From: Bacillota bacterium
GTDB lineage: Bacteria > Bacillota > Syntrophomonadia > Syntrophomonadales > Syntrophomonadaceae
Assembly (NCBI GenBank): GCA_023395515.1
Contig: JAEWZB010000053.1
Coordinates: 1-37,101, forward strand
Direction: 5' to 3'
DNA length: 37,101 nucleotides
Of this stretch, positions 14,999 through 23,057 are shown one piece after another. Position 1 is the first letter of the stretch, and the number at the start of each line of letters is the position of its first letter. The notes beneath the pieces are model-generated. The model was not told the origin of the DNA. It saw nothing but the letters and a program-made list of their open reading frames with translations, and did not search any database. Made by a program: the position numbers and the translations under genes.

Positions 14999-15859
14999 AT
15001 GCAAATAGGCAAAATTGCGGGGGTTAAATTCCGCTTTAATATATTTTTCTTAGGTTTATGTGTAATATATACAGTTCTAGGCATGGGGTTAGAAATCCTG
15101 ATAATAGTAGCCTCGGTATTAATACATGAAATTGCCCATACTATTATGGGAGTAGTATTAGGTATTAAGGTGGCGGAAATTGAACTTTTGCCATTTGGAG
15201 GCCAAGCTAAGCTCGAAGATTTTACCGGGCTGGACCCGGGCAAGGAAATATATGTGGCTCTGGCGGGACCATTGATTAGCTTATCTATGGCAGCCTCTTT
15301 TTATTTTCTGGACTTAGTAGGAAAATATGATTATGGCTCCTATATCTTAAAAATTAATCTGTTATTAGGCCTGTTTAATTTATTGCCGGCTCTGCCTTTA
15401 GATGGGGGCCGAATTTTACGTTCACTATTATCACCTGTCAAAGGTTTTCGTCAAGCCACCTCTATTAGTGCTAACCTAGGTAAAGTTTTAGCTGTTGCCA
15501 TAGCCGGATATGGCGGTTATTTAATTTATACTGCCAGCTATGGAGTGAATTTTATATTAATCGGAGTTTTATTATACTGGGCAGCTTATCGGGAAAAGAA
15601 TTTGCTTATGTTTGCTTTTATGCGCTACCTGGTAAATAAAAAAGGGGAATTAGCCGGGAAAGGTTTTATGGCGGGAGAACAAATTGTGAGTAAACAAGAT
15701 ACCTTGATAAAGGAAATATTACATACTTCCCGTCCTATGTCATACATGCTGATTTTTGTGGTGGATGATAATGACAATGTTATCAGTATCAAATCTGAAG
15801 CCGAATTAATAGAAGCCTTACTGCAAAAAGGGCCTAAAACTACCTTAGCCGACTCTTAG
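14999..15859 (+). CDS. spoIVFB: SpoIVFB site-2-protease-type intramembrane metalloprotease
   Basis: This 286-residue membrane protein of the M50 family has the zinc motif HEIAH at 43-47 and the third ligand in NLLPALPLDGGR (D135). Several transmembrane helices surround these motifs. A C-terminal soluble region (about 215-280) reads like a CBS domain, as in SpoIVFB. It cleaves pro-sigma-K during sporulation in B. subtilis. The ATG at 14999 has only a weak ribosome-binding site, so translation probably depends on the upstream gene. Neither a bofA-like nor a sigK gene is visible in the window. Confidence 0.93.
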   Translation: MQIGKIAGVKFRFNIFFLGLCVIYTVLGMGLEILIIVASVLIHEIAHTIMGVVLGIKVAEIELLPFGGQAKLEDFTGLDPGKEIYVALAGPLISLSMAASFYFLDLVGKYDYGSYILKINLLLGLFNLLPALPLDGGRILRSLLSPVKGFRQATSISANLGKVLAVAIAGYGGYLIYTASYGVNFILIGVLLYWAAYREKNLLMFAFMRYLVNKKGELAGKGFMAGEQIVSKQDTLIKEILHTSRPMSYMLIFVVDDNDNVISIKSEAELIEALLQKGPKTTLADS

Positions 15860-15916
15860 CTAGTTTAAAGCTTTTATTATATGGTAATATATATACTATT
15901 GGTGAAACAGATATAT

Positions 15917-16124
15917 GTTGAATGTATAAACATGGAGGAACCGTTGACGTAGCATGGAGGATACACCCTACGAAGGCTCAAGGAAAAAGGGGGCGAGCCC
16001 CACGGACGGGGCGAGAGGGGCACTGAACAGGACGTGATTTTGTCCCGTACCTCTTTTTCCTTGAGACAAGTAGTTGGTGTATCCCCATGTGGAGTCTTGG
16101 TGACGGAATGTTTATACATTCAAC
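15917..16124. other. 208-bp nested inverted-repeat element (possible structured RNA or MITE)
   Basis: The element is bounded by perfect 17-bp inverted ends GTTGAATGTATAAACAT (15917-15933, 16108-16124). Further inward there are paired blocks CCGT/ACGG, 15953-15967 with 16076-16089 (one bulge), CTAC/GTAG, and a 13-bp perfect block CTCAAGGAAAAAG (15977-15989 with 16053-16065). The apical part is G+C-rich with its own small hairpins (GGGG-CGAG-CCCC; GGAC...GTCC). No plausible protein is encoded. It separates spoIVFB from the radical SAM gene. I could not place it in a known RNA or mobile-element family. Confidence 0.65.
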
Positions 16125-16158
16125 TAACGCAAGATACCTTTTGGCAAAGGAGCTATAT

Positions 16159-18030
16159 ATGAAGGACAGGTTATTTAAAGATATATTACCTAAAGTATCT
16201 AAACCGAGCCGGTATACCGGTAATGAGCTGAATATTATTAAAAAAGATTGGGATAAGAGCCGGGTTAAAATGGTTTTGGGTTTTCCCGATGTTTATGAGG
16301 TAGGTATGTCTCATGTAGGCAGTAAGATTTTATACGGTTTAGTTAATGAAACGACCCCTCATTTATTAGAAAGAACTTACACGCCTTGGCCGGATATGGA
16401 AGAACTAATGCGTAAAGAGAATATTCCTTTATATGCTTTGGAATCTTATCGTCCCTTAAGTGATTTTGATGTCTTAGGTTTTTCCCTGCAATACGAAATG
16501 TCTATAACTAATATTTTAAATATGTTGGATATGTCCGGGATTCCCCTATGGGCCAGCCAAAGAAGTGCAGAACATCCTATAGTTATGGCCGGGGGGCCGG
16601 TAGCCTATAATCCCGAACCCTTTGCCGACTTTTTTGATGTATTTATTATTGGTGATGGGGAAGAGGTATTAGTGGAATTTTTAGATACTATTTATAAATA
16701 TAAGGATTTAAACAGAGTCGATTTACTGAAAAAACTGGCGGGAATCGAAGGAGTTTATGTCCCCAGGTTTTATCAGGTTGATTACCATGCTGACGGTACG
16801 ATCAAATCCCGGCTGCCTTTAGAAGATGAGGTTCCGGCTAAAATCCGTAAACGAATAGTGCGTAATTTAGATGAGGCTTATTTCCCGGAAAAGCCTATAG
16901 TACCTTTTTTAGAAGTAATTCATGACCGGGCGGTGCTGGAAGTGATGCGGGGCTGTCAGCGGGGCTGCCGTTTTTGTCATGCTGGAACTGTATATCGTCC
17001 GGCCCGGGAAAAAAGTATAGAAACTCTGAAAAAACAAGTTAAAAAGCAACTGGAAAATACCGGCTATGAGGAAATATCCCTTACTTCGCTCAGTACCCTG
17101 GATTATTCGGGAGTGGACCGCTTAGTAAAGGAATTAGTTGCTGAGTATAGGGATAAAGGGGTAGGAGTCTCATTGCCTTCTTTACGGGTGGATGCTTTTT
17201 CTATTGATTTGGCTAATGAAGTACAGAAGGTGCGTAAAACTACTTTAACCTTAGCTCCTGAAGCAGGTTCCCAGAGATTAAGGGATATTATTAATAAGAA
17301 TGTAAGTGAAGAACAATTAGTTAACGCAGTTAAAGCCGCGTTTAAGTCCGGCTGGAATTCTCTTAAGCTCTACTTTATGTTTGGTTTGCCGGGGGAAACT
17401 GAAGAAGATTTAGCAGGAATTTTGGATTTGCTAGGGAAAGTACGCTATATAGGCAGAGAGCATTCCCATAGGAGTGTGGAAATAAGGGCTAGCCTGGCTT
17501 GTTTTGTGCCGAAAGCTCATACGCCTTTTCAGTGGCGGCCCCAAGCCTCCATTGCCGAATTTGAAGAAAAGAGAAATTTTCTAAACCGTAAAAAGGCTAA
17601 GAATGTTAAACTAAGCTTCCATGATAGTAAAACTAGTTTTATGGAAGGATTATTGGCCCGGGGTGACCGTAAGTTATCCACCTTCATTTATCAGGCTTGG
17701 GCTAAAGGCTGTAAATTTGACGGATGGTCAGAGTATTTTCGCTATGATTTATGGGAGGAAGCCCTAAAAGAATGCGCGATAGACAGTGATTTTTATACTA
17801 CCAGAACTAGAGGGTATGATGAAATATTGCCCTGGGATTTTATAGATACCGGGATAAGCAAAGCTTTTCTAAAACATGAAGACCAAAAAGCCACGGCGGC
17901 TTTAACTACTCCTGATTGCCGTAATAATGATTGTACCGGATGTGGGATATGTCCGCAGTTTGAGATTGACTTAGATATTAGGGAGGATAATCATTATGCG
18001 TCTAAGAGCAGAATATTACGCCGGGTCTAA
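16159..18030 (+). CDS. B12-binding-type radical SAM protein (TIGR03960-like)
   Basis: This 623-residue protein has an N-terminal region resembling a cobalamin-binding domain (VLGFPDVYEVGMSHVG). The radical SAM core carries C-x3-C-x2-C in RGCQRGCRFCHAG. The C-terminal cysteine motif CTGCGICPQF may hold an extra cluster. The ATG at 16159 is chosen because AAAGGAGC is seven bases upstream; the longer frame from 16087 runs into the inverted-repeat element. The next gene (DUF2344) overlaps by 35 bp, and the two are often adjacent or fused in Clostridia before rng/rplU. The family may modify an RNA or ribosomal component, but this is not established. Confidence 0.88.
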   Translation: MKDRLFKDILPKVSKPSRYTGNELNIIKKDWDKSRVKMVLGFPDVYEVGMSHVGSKILYGLVNETTPHLLERTYTPWPDMEELMRKENIPLYALESYRPLSDFDVLGFSLQYEMSITNILNMLDMSGIPLWASQRSAEHPIVMAGGPVAYNPEPFADFFDVFIIGDGEEVLVEFLDTIYKYKDLNRVDLLKKLAGIEGVYVPRFYQVDYHADGTIKSRLPLEDEVPAKIRKRIVRNLDEAYFPEKPIVPFLEVIHDRAVLEVMRGCQRGCRFCHAGTVYRPAREKSIETLKKQVKKQLENTGYEEISLTSLSTLDYSGVDRLVKELVAEYRDKGVGVSLPSLRVDAFSIDLANEVQKVRKTTLTLAPEAGSQRLRDIINKNVSEEQLVNAVKAAFKSGWNSLKLYFMFGLPGETEEDLAGILDLLGKVRYIGREHSHRSVEIRASLACFVPKAHTPFQWRPQASIAEFEEKRNFLNRKKAKNVKLSFHDSKTSFMEGLLARGDRKLSTFIYQAWAKGCKFDGWSEYFRYDLWEEALKECAIDSDFYTTRTRGYDEILPWDFIDTGISKAFLKHEDQKATAALTTPDCRNNDCTGCGICPQFEIDLDIREDNHYASKSRILRRV

Positions 18031-18673
18031 GCTACGTTTTCTTTCTAATTTAGATATGAAGAGGATGATGGAAAGAAGTCTGCGCCGTTCGGGGGTACCT
18101 TATGCTTTAAGTGAAGGGTTTAATCCTCAAATAAAGCTTTCTATGGGAACTGTTTTGCCAGTAGGGGTATGGGGAGCATGTGAGTATTTTGATATTGAGC
18201 TAAAAGAAGACTTAGAGCCGGAAGCTTTTAGGGATATAATGAACCGGGTTTTTCCGGAGGATATGATAATCAATAACTGTGCAGTTATAAGTGACCAGGC
18301 CCCGGCTATTATGAAAGTAATTAACTCGGCTAGTTATGCCTTTTTAATAAAAAAAGGGTATGCTTTAGATAATTTAAAGGAAAAGCTGATTAACAGTGAC
18401 AGCCTGATAGTTAAAAGCCGGGGCAAAAAAAAGGATGTAGATAAAGATTTAAGGCCGGGAATTTTTAATATTACCGTGAAAGCCGGCCTTGATTTTGATA
18501 TTATAGAGATATGGGCAGCCGCAGGAGAACCGGTAAATATACGCTATGATGAATTAGTAGATTTATTAACTAGTCATGGCGTTGATTATAAAGATATTAT
18601 AGATATGTATCGTTTAGGTAATTATGTAAAAATAAATGATAATTTTTATACTCCTTTAGAAAAGGTGAGTTAA
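17996..18673 (+). CDS. DUF2344 / TIGR03936 family protein
   Basis: This 225-residue protein starts with the family pattern LRAEYYAGSKLRFLSNLDMKRM, then SLRRSGVPYALSEGFNPQIKLS and GTVLPVGVWGACEYFDIEL. It begins behind GGGAGG inside the end of the radical SAM gene, which shows translational coupling. Its partner position suggests that it assists the radical SAM enzyme; in some bacteria the two are one polypeptide. The actual function is unknown to me. Confidence 0.87.
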   Translation: MRLRAEYYAGSKLRFLSNLDMKRMMERSLRRSGVPYALSEGFNPQIKLSMGTVLPVGVWGACEYFDIELKEDLEPEAFRDIMNRVFPEDMIINNCAVISDQAPAIMKVINSASYAFLIKKGYALDNLKEKLINSDSLIVKSRGKKKDVDKDLRPGIFNITVKAGLDFDIIEIWAAAGEPVNIRYDELVDLLTSHGVDYKDIIDMYRLGNYVKINDNFYTPLEKVS

Positions 18674-20098
18674 TTGAGCAGAGAATTAATTGCGGAAGTG
18701 TACCCGTGGGAATCGCGGGTAGCCGTAGTGGAAGACGGCCGCTTAGCGGAAGTCTTTTGGGCAGATGAAGATGAAAATGTAGGCAATATATATAAAGGCC
18801 GGATAAAAGATATCCTGCCCGGTCTTTCCTGCGTATTTGTAGATATTGGCCTGAGCAAGAATGCTTTCTTATATGCCGGTGATGTAATTATTCCTAATAG
18901 TAAAAAGGGTATTAATGTTTTAGATTTACTAAAAAGCGGCCAAGAAATAATGGTGCAAGTTAAAAAAGAAGCTTTTTCGGAAAAGGGAGCCCGAGTTACC
19001 GGCGATATTACTTTACCCGGCCATTTTTTAGTATTACTGCCCAGGCAAAAAGAGGTTTCTATTTCCCGGAAGATTACCCTTGATGATAGGCGCGACCATT
19101 TACGTAAGCTAATTGAGGCCACTAAACCGGAGGAAGCGGGAGTAATTCTTAGAACGGCCTGTTTAGAGGCGGAAGATGATGAAATTGTGACGGAGCTTAA
19201 GCAATTATTAAAGGTATGGCAGGACATTAAAGACCGTTTCGAAAAGGCTAAAGCGACCGCGTTAATATATGAAGATATTGATGTTTTAGAAAGAACTTTA
19301 CGTGATTATTTAGATGGGGAAACTCTAAAAGTTACGGTAAACAATCTTAAGCTTAAAGACCGCATTGCGAATTATTTAAAAGCTAAGAAAAATAATAGCT
19401 TTAATATAAAGTATGAAGAAGGCGATTTGTTTGAAAAATATGGCCTGGAAAAAGATATCCGCAAATTATTGCGGCGTAAAGTTTGGCTTAAAAACGGCGG
19501 CTATTTAATTTTTGATGAAACTGAAGCCATGACGGTTATTGATGTTAATAGCGGCAAATATACGGGTAAACATAATTTTGAAGATACGATTTTCAAGTTG
19601 AATTTGGAAGCGGCGGTGGAAATTCCCCGGCAGTTGCGCTTAAGGAGCATAGGCGGAATTATACTTATAGATTTTATTGATATGAGAAATAAAGAAAATG
19701 AAGCTTCTGTATTAGCTGCTTTTAAACAGGAATTGGCGAAAGACAAAGCCCACACCAGAGTAATGGGTATAACCGGGTTAGGCTTTTTAGAAATGACCAG
19801 AAAAAAATCCCGTTACGGAGTTTCTGAATTTTTTACGGATGAATGTACGGCTTGTAATGGCAGAGGGCGAAATATTAATCACTTTGCTTTAGCTTGTGAA
19901 GTCAAAAGAAAACTAGCTAATATGGGTTATATTGAAAGTGCAGAAATAATATGTGAGGCTAATCCGGTCTTGTTGCAATTTATAGAAAATGACCCGGTAA
20001 ATATGGCTTATATAGAAAAACGAACCGGTAAAAGGGTAAAATTAATAGCTAACCCTGACTTAGGAATTAATGAGTATCAAATAACTACGGCTAATTGA
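18674..20098 (+). CDS. rng: Ribonuclease G (RNase E/G family)
   Basis: This 474-residue protein starts at TTG behind GGTGAG, directly after the DUF2344 stop codon. An S1-like RNA-binding domain lies near residues 35-120 (GNIYKGRIKDILPGLSCVFVDIG). The catalytic Mg-binding aspartates are D290 (TVIDVNSGK) and D333 (LIDFIDM), 43 residues apart as in E. coli RNase E. The zinc-link CTAC follows. There is no long disordered C-terminal scaffold, so it is the G type. It cleaves 5'-monophosphorylated single-stranded RNA in rRNA maturation and mRNA decay. The position before rplU is conserved in Clostridia. Confidence 0.95.
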   Translation: MSRELIAEVYPWESRVAVVEDGRLAEVFWADEDENVGNIYKGRIKDILPGLSCVFVDIGLSKNAFLYAGDVIIPNSKKGINVLDLLKSGQEIMVQVKKEAFSEKGARVTGDITLPGHFLVLLPRQKEVSISRKITLDDRRDHLRKLIEATKPEEAGVILRTACLEAEDDEIVTELKQLLKVWQDIKDRFEKAKATALIYEDIDVLERTLRDYLDGETLKVTVNNLKLKDRIANYLKAKKNNSFNIKYEEGDLFEKYGLEKDIRKLLRRKVWLKNGGYLIFDETEAMTVIDVNSGKYTGKHNFEDTIFKLNLEAAVEIPRQLRLRSIGGIILIDFIDMRNKENEASVLAAFKQELAKDKAHTRVMGITGLGFLEMTRKKSRYGVSEFFTDECTACNGRGRNINHFALACEVKRKLANMGYIESAEIICEANPVLLQFIENDPVNMAYIEKRTGKRVKLIANPDLGINEYQITTAN

Positions 20099-20113
20099 CA
20101 AAGGCGCCTGCGC

Positions 20114-20142
20114 TTGACTTTAGCCGCTATTTATGTTAATTT
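20114..20142 (+). promoter_or_regulatory. Candidate promoter of the rplU-prp-rpmA operon
   Basis: TTGACT (20114-20119) is followed after 17 bp by TAATTT (20137-20142). The -35 is strong and the -10 weak. It lies just after the rng stop codon and before the structured leader. Confidence 0.5.
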
Positions 20143-20151
20143 GTTCTTTGG

Positions 20152-20240
20152 GTTGCATGTTTTTGCAACCGCACAGTCCGGGTTTTTAAATGGTTGTTAT
20201 TAACCTACCTTGGGACTGGCGAGTCTGAAAAATATGGAGG
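20152..20240 (+). ncRNA. Probable ribosomal L21 leader
   Basis: The 5' region of rplU contains a hairpin GGTTGCA/TGCAACC (20151-20170 region, 6-base loop). A CAGTCC/GGACTG pairing (20174-20179 with 20213-20218) follows, and then the ribosome-binding site. Firmicutes commonly carry a conserved L21 leader here that allows autoregulation by L21. The assignment rests on position and foldability, not on a consensus match. Confidence 0.55.
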
Positions 20241-20249
20241 TGTAAGTAA

Positions 20250-20564
20250 GTGTACGCAGTAATTAAAACCGGTGGCAAACAATTCAAAGTTAGTGAAGGA
20301 GACCTTTTAAAGGTAGAAAAGCTTAGTGTTGAACCTGGCACTACCATTACTTTTGAAGAAGTTTTGCTGGTGAATGATGGCAATGGTAATTTAAAGGTGG
20401 GCAGCCCTACAGTGCAAAATGCTAAGGTTACCGCCGAAGTTATCGAACAAGGCAAAGCTAAGAAAATTATAGTTTTCAAGTATAAGAAAAGAAAAAACTA
20501 CCGCAAGAAACAAGGACACCGTCAACCTTATACTAAAGTTAAAATTACTAAAATTGAAGCCTAA
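20250..20564 (+). CDS. rplU: 50S ribosomal protein L21
   Basis: This 104-residue protein begins MYAVIKTGGKQFKVSEGD, the L21 signature, and ends in the usual basic region KRKKNYRKKQGHRQPYT. It starts at GTG 20250 with GGAGG nine bases upstream. L21 binds 23S rRNA in the large subunit. The stop codon overlaps the ATG of prp (TAATG). Confidence 0.98.
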   Translation: MYAVIKTGGKQFKVSEGDLLKVEKLSVEPGTTITFEEVLLVNDGNGNLKVGSPTVQNAKVTAEVIEQGKAKKIIVFKYKKRKNYRKKQGHRQPYTKVKITKIEA

Positions 20565-20893
20565 TGCTTAGAGTAACGATATGTTACCTTGATAGTAATA
20601 TCACAGGTTTTATGGTTAAAGGGCATGCTGGTTATGCTCCTCATGGTCAAGATATCTGTTGTGCAGGAGTATCGGCAGTTACCCAAACGGCTTTAATAGG
20701 CTTAATTAACCACTTGGAAAAAAAACCTGATTATAAAATAGTAAAAGGTGATTTAGAACTGAGGCTAGCCGAAAACCTTAGTCGGGAAGATAATGAAAAA
20801 GCTCAAATTATACTGTCAACTATGGCAGCCGGCTTAGAATCAATGCAGGAAAATTATCGTGAATTTATAAATATTGAGATGCGGAGGTGCTAA
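20564..20893 (+). CDS. prp: Prp ribosomal-processing cysteine protease
   Basis: This 109-residue protein contains the motif GHAGYAPHGQDICCAGVS, with catalytic His21 and Cys33. Prp removes the N-terminal extension of L27 in Firmicutes. Its place between rplU and rpmA is conserved, and the L27 encoded next carries a matching cleavage sequence, so enzyme and substrate genes are adjacent. Start and stop codons overlap or nearly touch those of its neighbours. Confidence 0.94.
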   Translation: MLRVTICYLDSNITGFMVKGHAGYAPHGQDICCAGVSAVTQTALIGLINHLEKKPDYKIVKGDLELRLAENLSREDNEKAQIILSTMAAGLESMQENYREFINIEMRRC

Positions 20894-20894
20894 A

Positions 20895-21191
20895 ATGTTT
20901 AAGTTTGATTTACAACTTTTTGCTCATAAAAAAGGGGTAGGAAGTTCTAAAAACGGAAGAGACAGTGAATCTAAACGTCTTGGAGTTAAAAGATATGACG
21001 GCCAAGTAGTTAGAGCTGGTAATATACTAGTAAGACAAAGAGGGACCAAGATTCATCCTGGCAACAATGTTATGATAGGCAGAGATGATACTCTTTTTGC
21101 CGTAGTAGATGGCAAGGTTAAATTTGAAAGAAAAGGCAAAACTAAAAAGCAGGTTAGTGTTTATCCTATCGAAGAAACTATGACTATGTAA
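20895..21191 (+). CDS. rpmA: 50S ribosomal protein L27 with cleavable N-terminus
   Basis: This 98-residue protein begins MFKFDLQLFAHKKGVGSSKN. The segment up to FA is the Prp-type leader, so the mature protein should start at HKKG. The start at 20895 has GGAGGTG directly upstream and just follows the prp stop; the earlier frame start at 20874 lies inside prp. L27 sits near the peptidyl-transferase centre, which its freed N-terminus reaches. Confidence 0.97.
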   Translation: MFKFDLQLFAHKKGVGSSKNGRDSESKRLGVKRYDGQVVRAGNILVRQRGTKIHPGNNVMIGRDDTLFAVVDGKVKFERKGKTKKQVSVYPIEETMTM

Positions 21192-21222
21192 TTATTAACT
21201 ACTAATAGCAGAACTCTTCAGG

Positions 21223-21247
21223 CCCCTGAATCTTTCAGGGGTTTTTT
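21223..21247 (+). terminator. Intrinsic terminator after rpmA
   Basis: CCCCTGAA (21223-21230) pairs with TTCAGGGG (21234-21241) around a 3-base loop and is followed by six T residues. It ends the rplU-prp-rpmA transcript before spo0B. Confidence 0.9.
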
Positions 21248-21315
21248 GTACTATAATATCAGTATAATCTTTCTAATGATGATAGCTATAAAAAAACTAA
21301 AAGGGGAAAGGTATA

Positions 21316-21762
21316 ATGGATGCTATAAGCACGGTAAATTTGTTAAGAAGAATGCGTCATGATTTTGGCAATCATCTTCAGATTATCAGCGGCTATACGG
21401 ATCTAGGCCGTCCTGAGGCAGTTAAGGAATACATAGCCCACTTGACTAAAGATTTGGAGCAGGAAAGATTATTATTTGAACTTGATAGTGCCGAAGCCAG
21501 TTTGTTTTTATATGAACAAATGCTATTAGTTAAAGACTTGGGAGTAATAGTAAAATATAAAGAATTAGATATTAGTTCGGGGCAAAAACTAAGGGCAAAT
21601 AACCAACCTTTTAATATTATTAAGTCTTTATTAAATGAACATAACCTAGAAGATGAAACTATTATAGAAGTATCTGTCTATGAGTCACCTCTGCAAACTG
21701 AAATCTTAATCTATTGTCCCAGGCTGGCAGAGGATACCTTGACCTTTTATCTTAAGGAGTGA
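21316..21762 (+). CDS. spo0B: Spo0B-like sporulation phosphotransferase
   Basis: This 148-residue protein starts with a histidine-bearing helix RRMRHDFGNHLQIISGY; the phosphorylated residue is expected to be H15. The RHDF-x-NHLQ pattern is that of the Spo0B/SpoOB-type kinase helix. A short C-terminal domain resembles a degenerate ATPase fold. Spo0B relays phosphate from Spo0F to Spo0A in Bacillus; in Clostridia the partner is less clear. The position directly before obgE is conserved. It is shorter than the B. subtilis protein (192 residues). Confidence 0.85.
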   Translation: MDAISTVNLLRRMRHDFGNHLQIISGYTDLGRPEAVKEYIAHLTKDLEQERLLFELDSAEASLFLYEQMLLVKDLGVIVKYKELDISSGQKLRANNQPFNIIKSLLNEHNLEDETIIEVSVYESPLQTEILIYCPRLAEDTLTFYLKE

Positions 21763-21767
21763 AACTT

Positions 21768-23027
21768 TTGTTTATAGATCATGCTAAAATTAATCTTAAA
21801 GCCGGTGACGGCGGAAACGGTATTGTGGCTTTTCGCCGGGAAAAGTATGTGCCTATGGGCGGCCCTTCGGGAGGAGACGGGGGCCGGGGGGGAGACATAG
21901 TTTTTGAAGCAGATGAAAACTTAAGAACCTTAATGGATTTTAGATACCAAAAGCATTTCAAAGCTAAACGGGGAGCTCACGGGCAAGGTAAAAATATGCA
22001 TGGAGCTTCCGGAGAAGATTTAATAGTTAAAGTTCCGGCAGGAACCGTAATTAAGGATGATGATACCGGTCAAGTTATAGCCGATCTGGTCAGCCCCGGG
22101 CAAAATGTTATCATAGTTAAAGGCGGCCGGGGCGGACGAGGTAACGCACGCTTTACTTCCTCGAGAAATAAAGCTCCTACTATATCTGAAAATGGTGAAC
22201 CGGGGGAAGAAAAGTGGGTCAGATTAGAATTGAAATTATTAGCTGATGTAGGCTTAGTCGGTTTTCCTAATGCGGGTAAATCAACTCTTATATCGCGTAT
22301 TTCCGCATCGCGCCCTAAAATAGCTGACTACCCTTTCACCACCTTAGTCCCGAATTTGGGAGTAGTTAAAACTAAGAGCAAGGAAACTTTTGTAGTAGCC
22401 GACATTCCCGGTTTAATTGAAAATGCTCATCAGGGAGCCGGGTTGGGCCATGATTTTCTAAGACATGTGGAAAGAACTAAAGTGTTAGTGTTTGTTTTAG
22501 ATACGGCCCAGACGGAAGGACGAGATGTAGTTGAAGATTATAATACTCTACGCTTAGAATTAGAACTATATAATGAAAACCTCAGCCGCCGGCCTTTTTT
22601 AATTGCGGCTAATAAAATTGATATTCCTGCTGCCCAGGATAACTTAAAGAAGCTGCAAGATTTATGGGGAGATAAGGTTTATGAAATTTCTGCCGTTACC
22701 GGAGCCGGGGTGGAGGAGTTAATAGAAAAAGTTTATGAAGTATTGCAATCTATACCTACCGAAGAGCAAATAGCCGGGGAAGAAACCGTAATTAGAAAGT
22801 TTGAAGAAGAAATACCTTATGAAATAAATATAGTAGATGGAGTTTATGAAGTTACCGGTAAGAGAATAGACAAACTAGTGGCTATGACGAATTTTGATAC
22901 TGATGAAGGTTTAAGAAGATTCCAAATGATTATTGAAAAAATGGGAGTAGAAACGACCCTAAAAGAAATGGGGATAAAAGAAGGGGATACCGTAAGGATT
23001 AGTGATTTGGAGTTTGATTATTCTTAA
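21768..23027 (+). CDS. obgE: GTPase ObgE/CgtA
   Basis: This 419-residue GTPase has a glycine-rich Obg domain (KAGDGGNG...GGPSGGDGGRGGD, residues 1-158). The G domain follows, with G1 GFPNAGKST, G3 DIPG, G4 NKID and G5 SAVTG, and then a C-terminal OCT domain. The start is TTG 21768, eight bases after AAGGAG; the GTG at 21759 overlaps that site and is rejected. Obg acts in 50S assembly and stress or sporulation signalling. Confidence 0.97.
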   Translation: MFIDHAKINLKAGDGGNGIVAFRREKYVPMGGPSGGDGGRGGDIVFEADENLRTLMDFRYQKHFKAKRGAHGQGKNMHGASGEDLIVKVPAGTVIKDDDTGQVIADLVSPGQNVIIVKGGRGGRGNARFTSSRNKAPTISENGEPGEEKWVRLELKLLADVGLVGFPNAGKSTLISRISASRPKIADYPFTTLVPNLGVVKTKSKETFVVADIPGLIENAHQGAGLGHDFLRHVERTKVLVFVLDTAQTEGRDVVEDYNTLRLELELYNENLSRRPFLIAANKIDIPAAQDNLKKLQDLWGDKVYEISAVTGAGVEELIEKVYEVLQSIPTEEQIAGEETVIRKFEEEIPYEINIVDGVYEVTGKRIDKLVAMTNFDTDEGLRRFQMIIEKMGVETTLKEMGIKEGDTVRISDLEFDYS

Positions 23028-23057
23028 ATAGATTAGTAAAGTTTAGGTGGTAAGGTA

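Noticed and set aside
15877..16119. 80-codon minus-strand frame across the inverted-repeat element
   Set aside because: It lies wholly in the palindromic element, lacks a ribosome-binding site and matches no family.
15917..16124. Group II intron or its remnant
   Set aside because: No domain V-type sequence, no reverse transcriptase remnant and no typical intron ends were seen; the symmetric rod shape does not fit.
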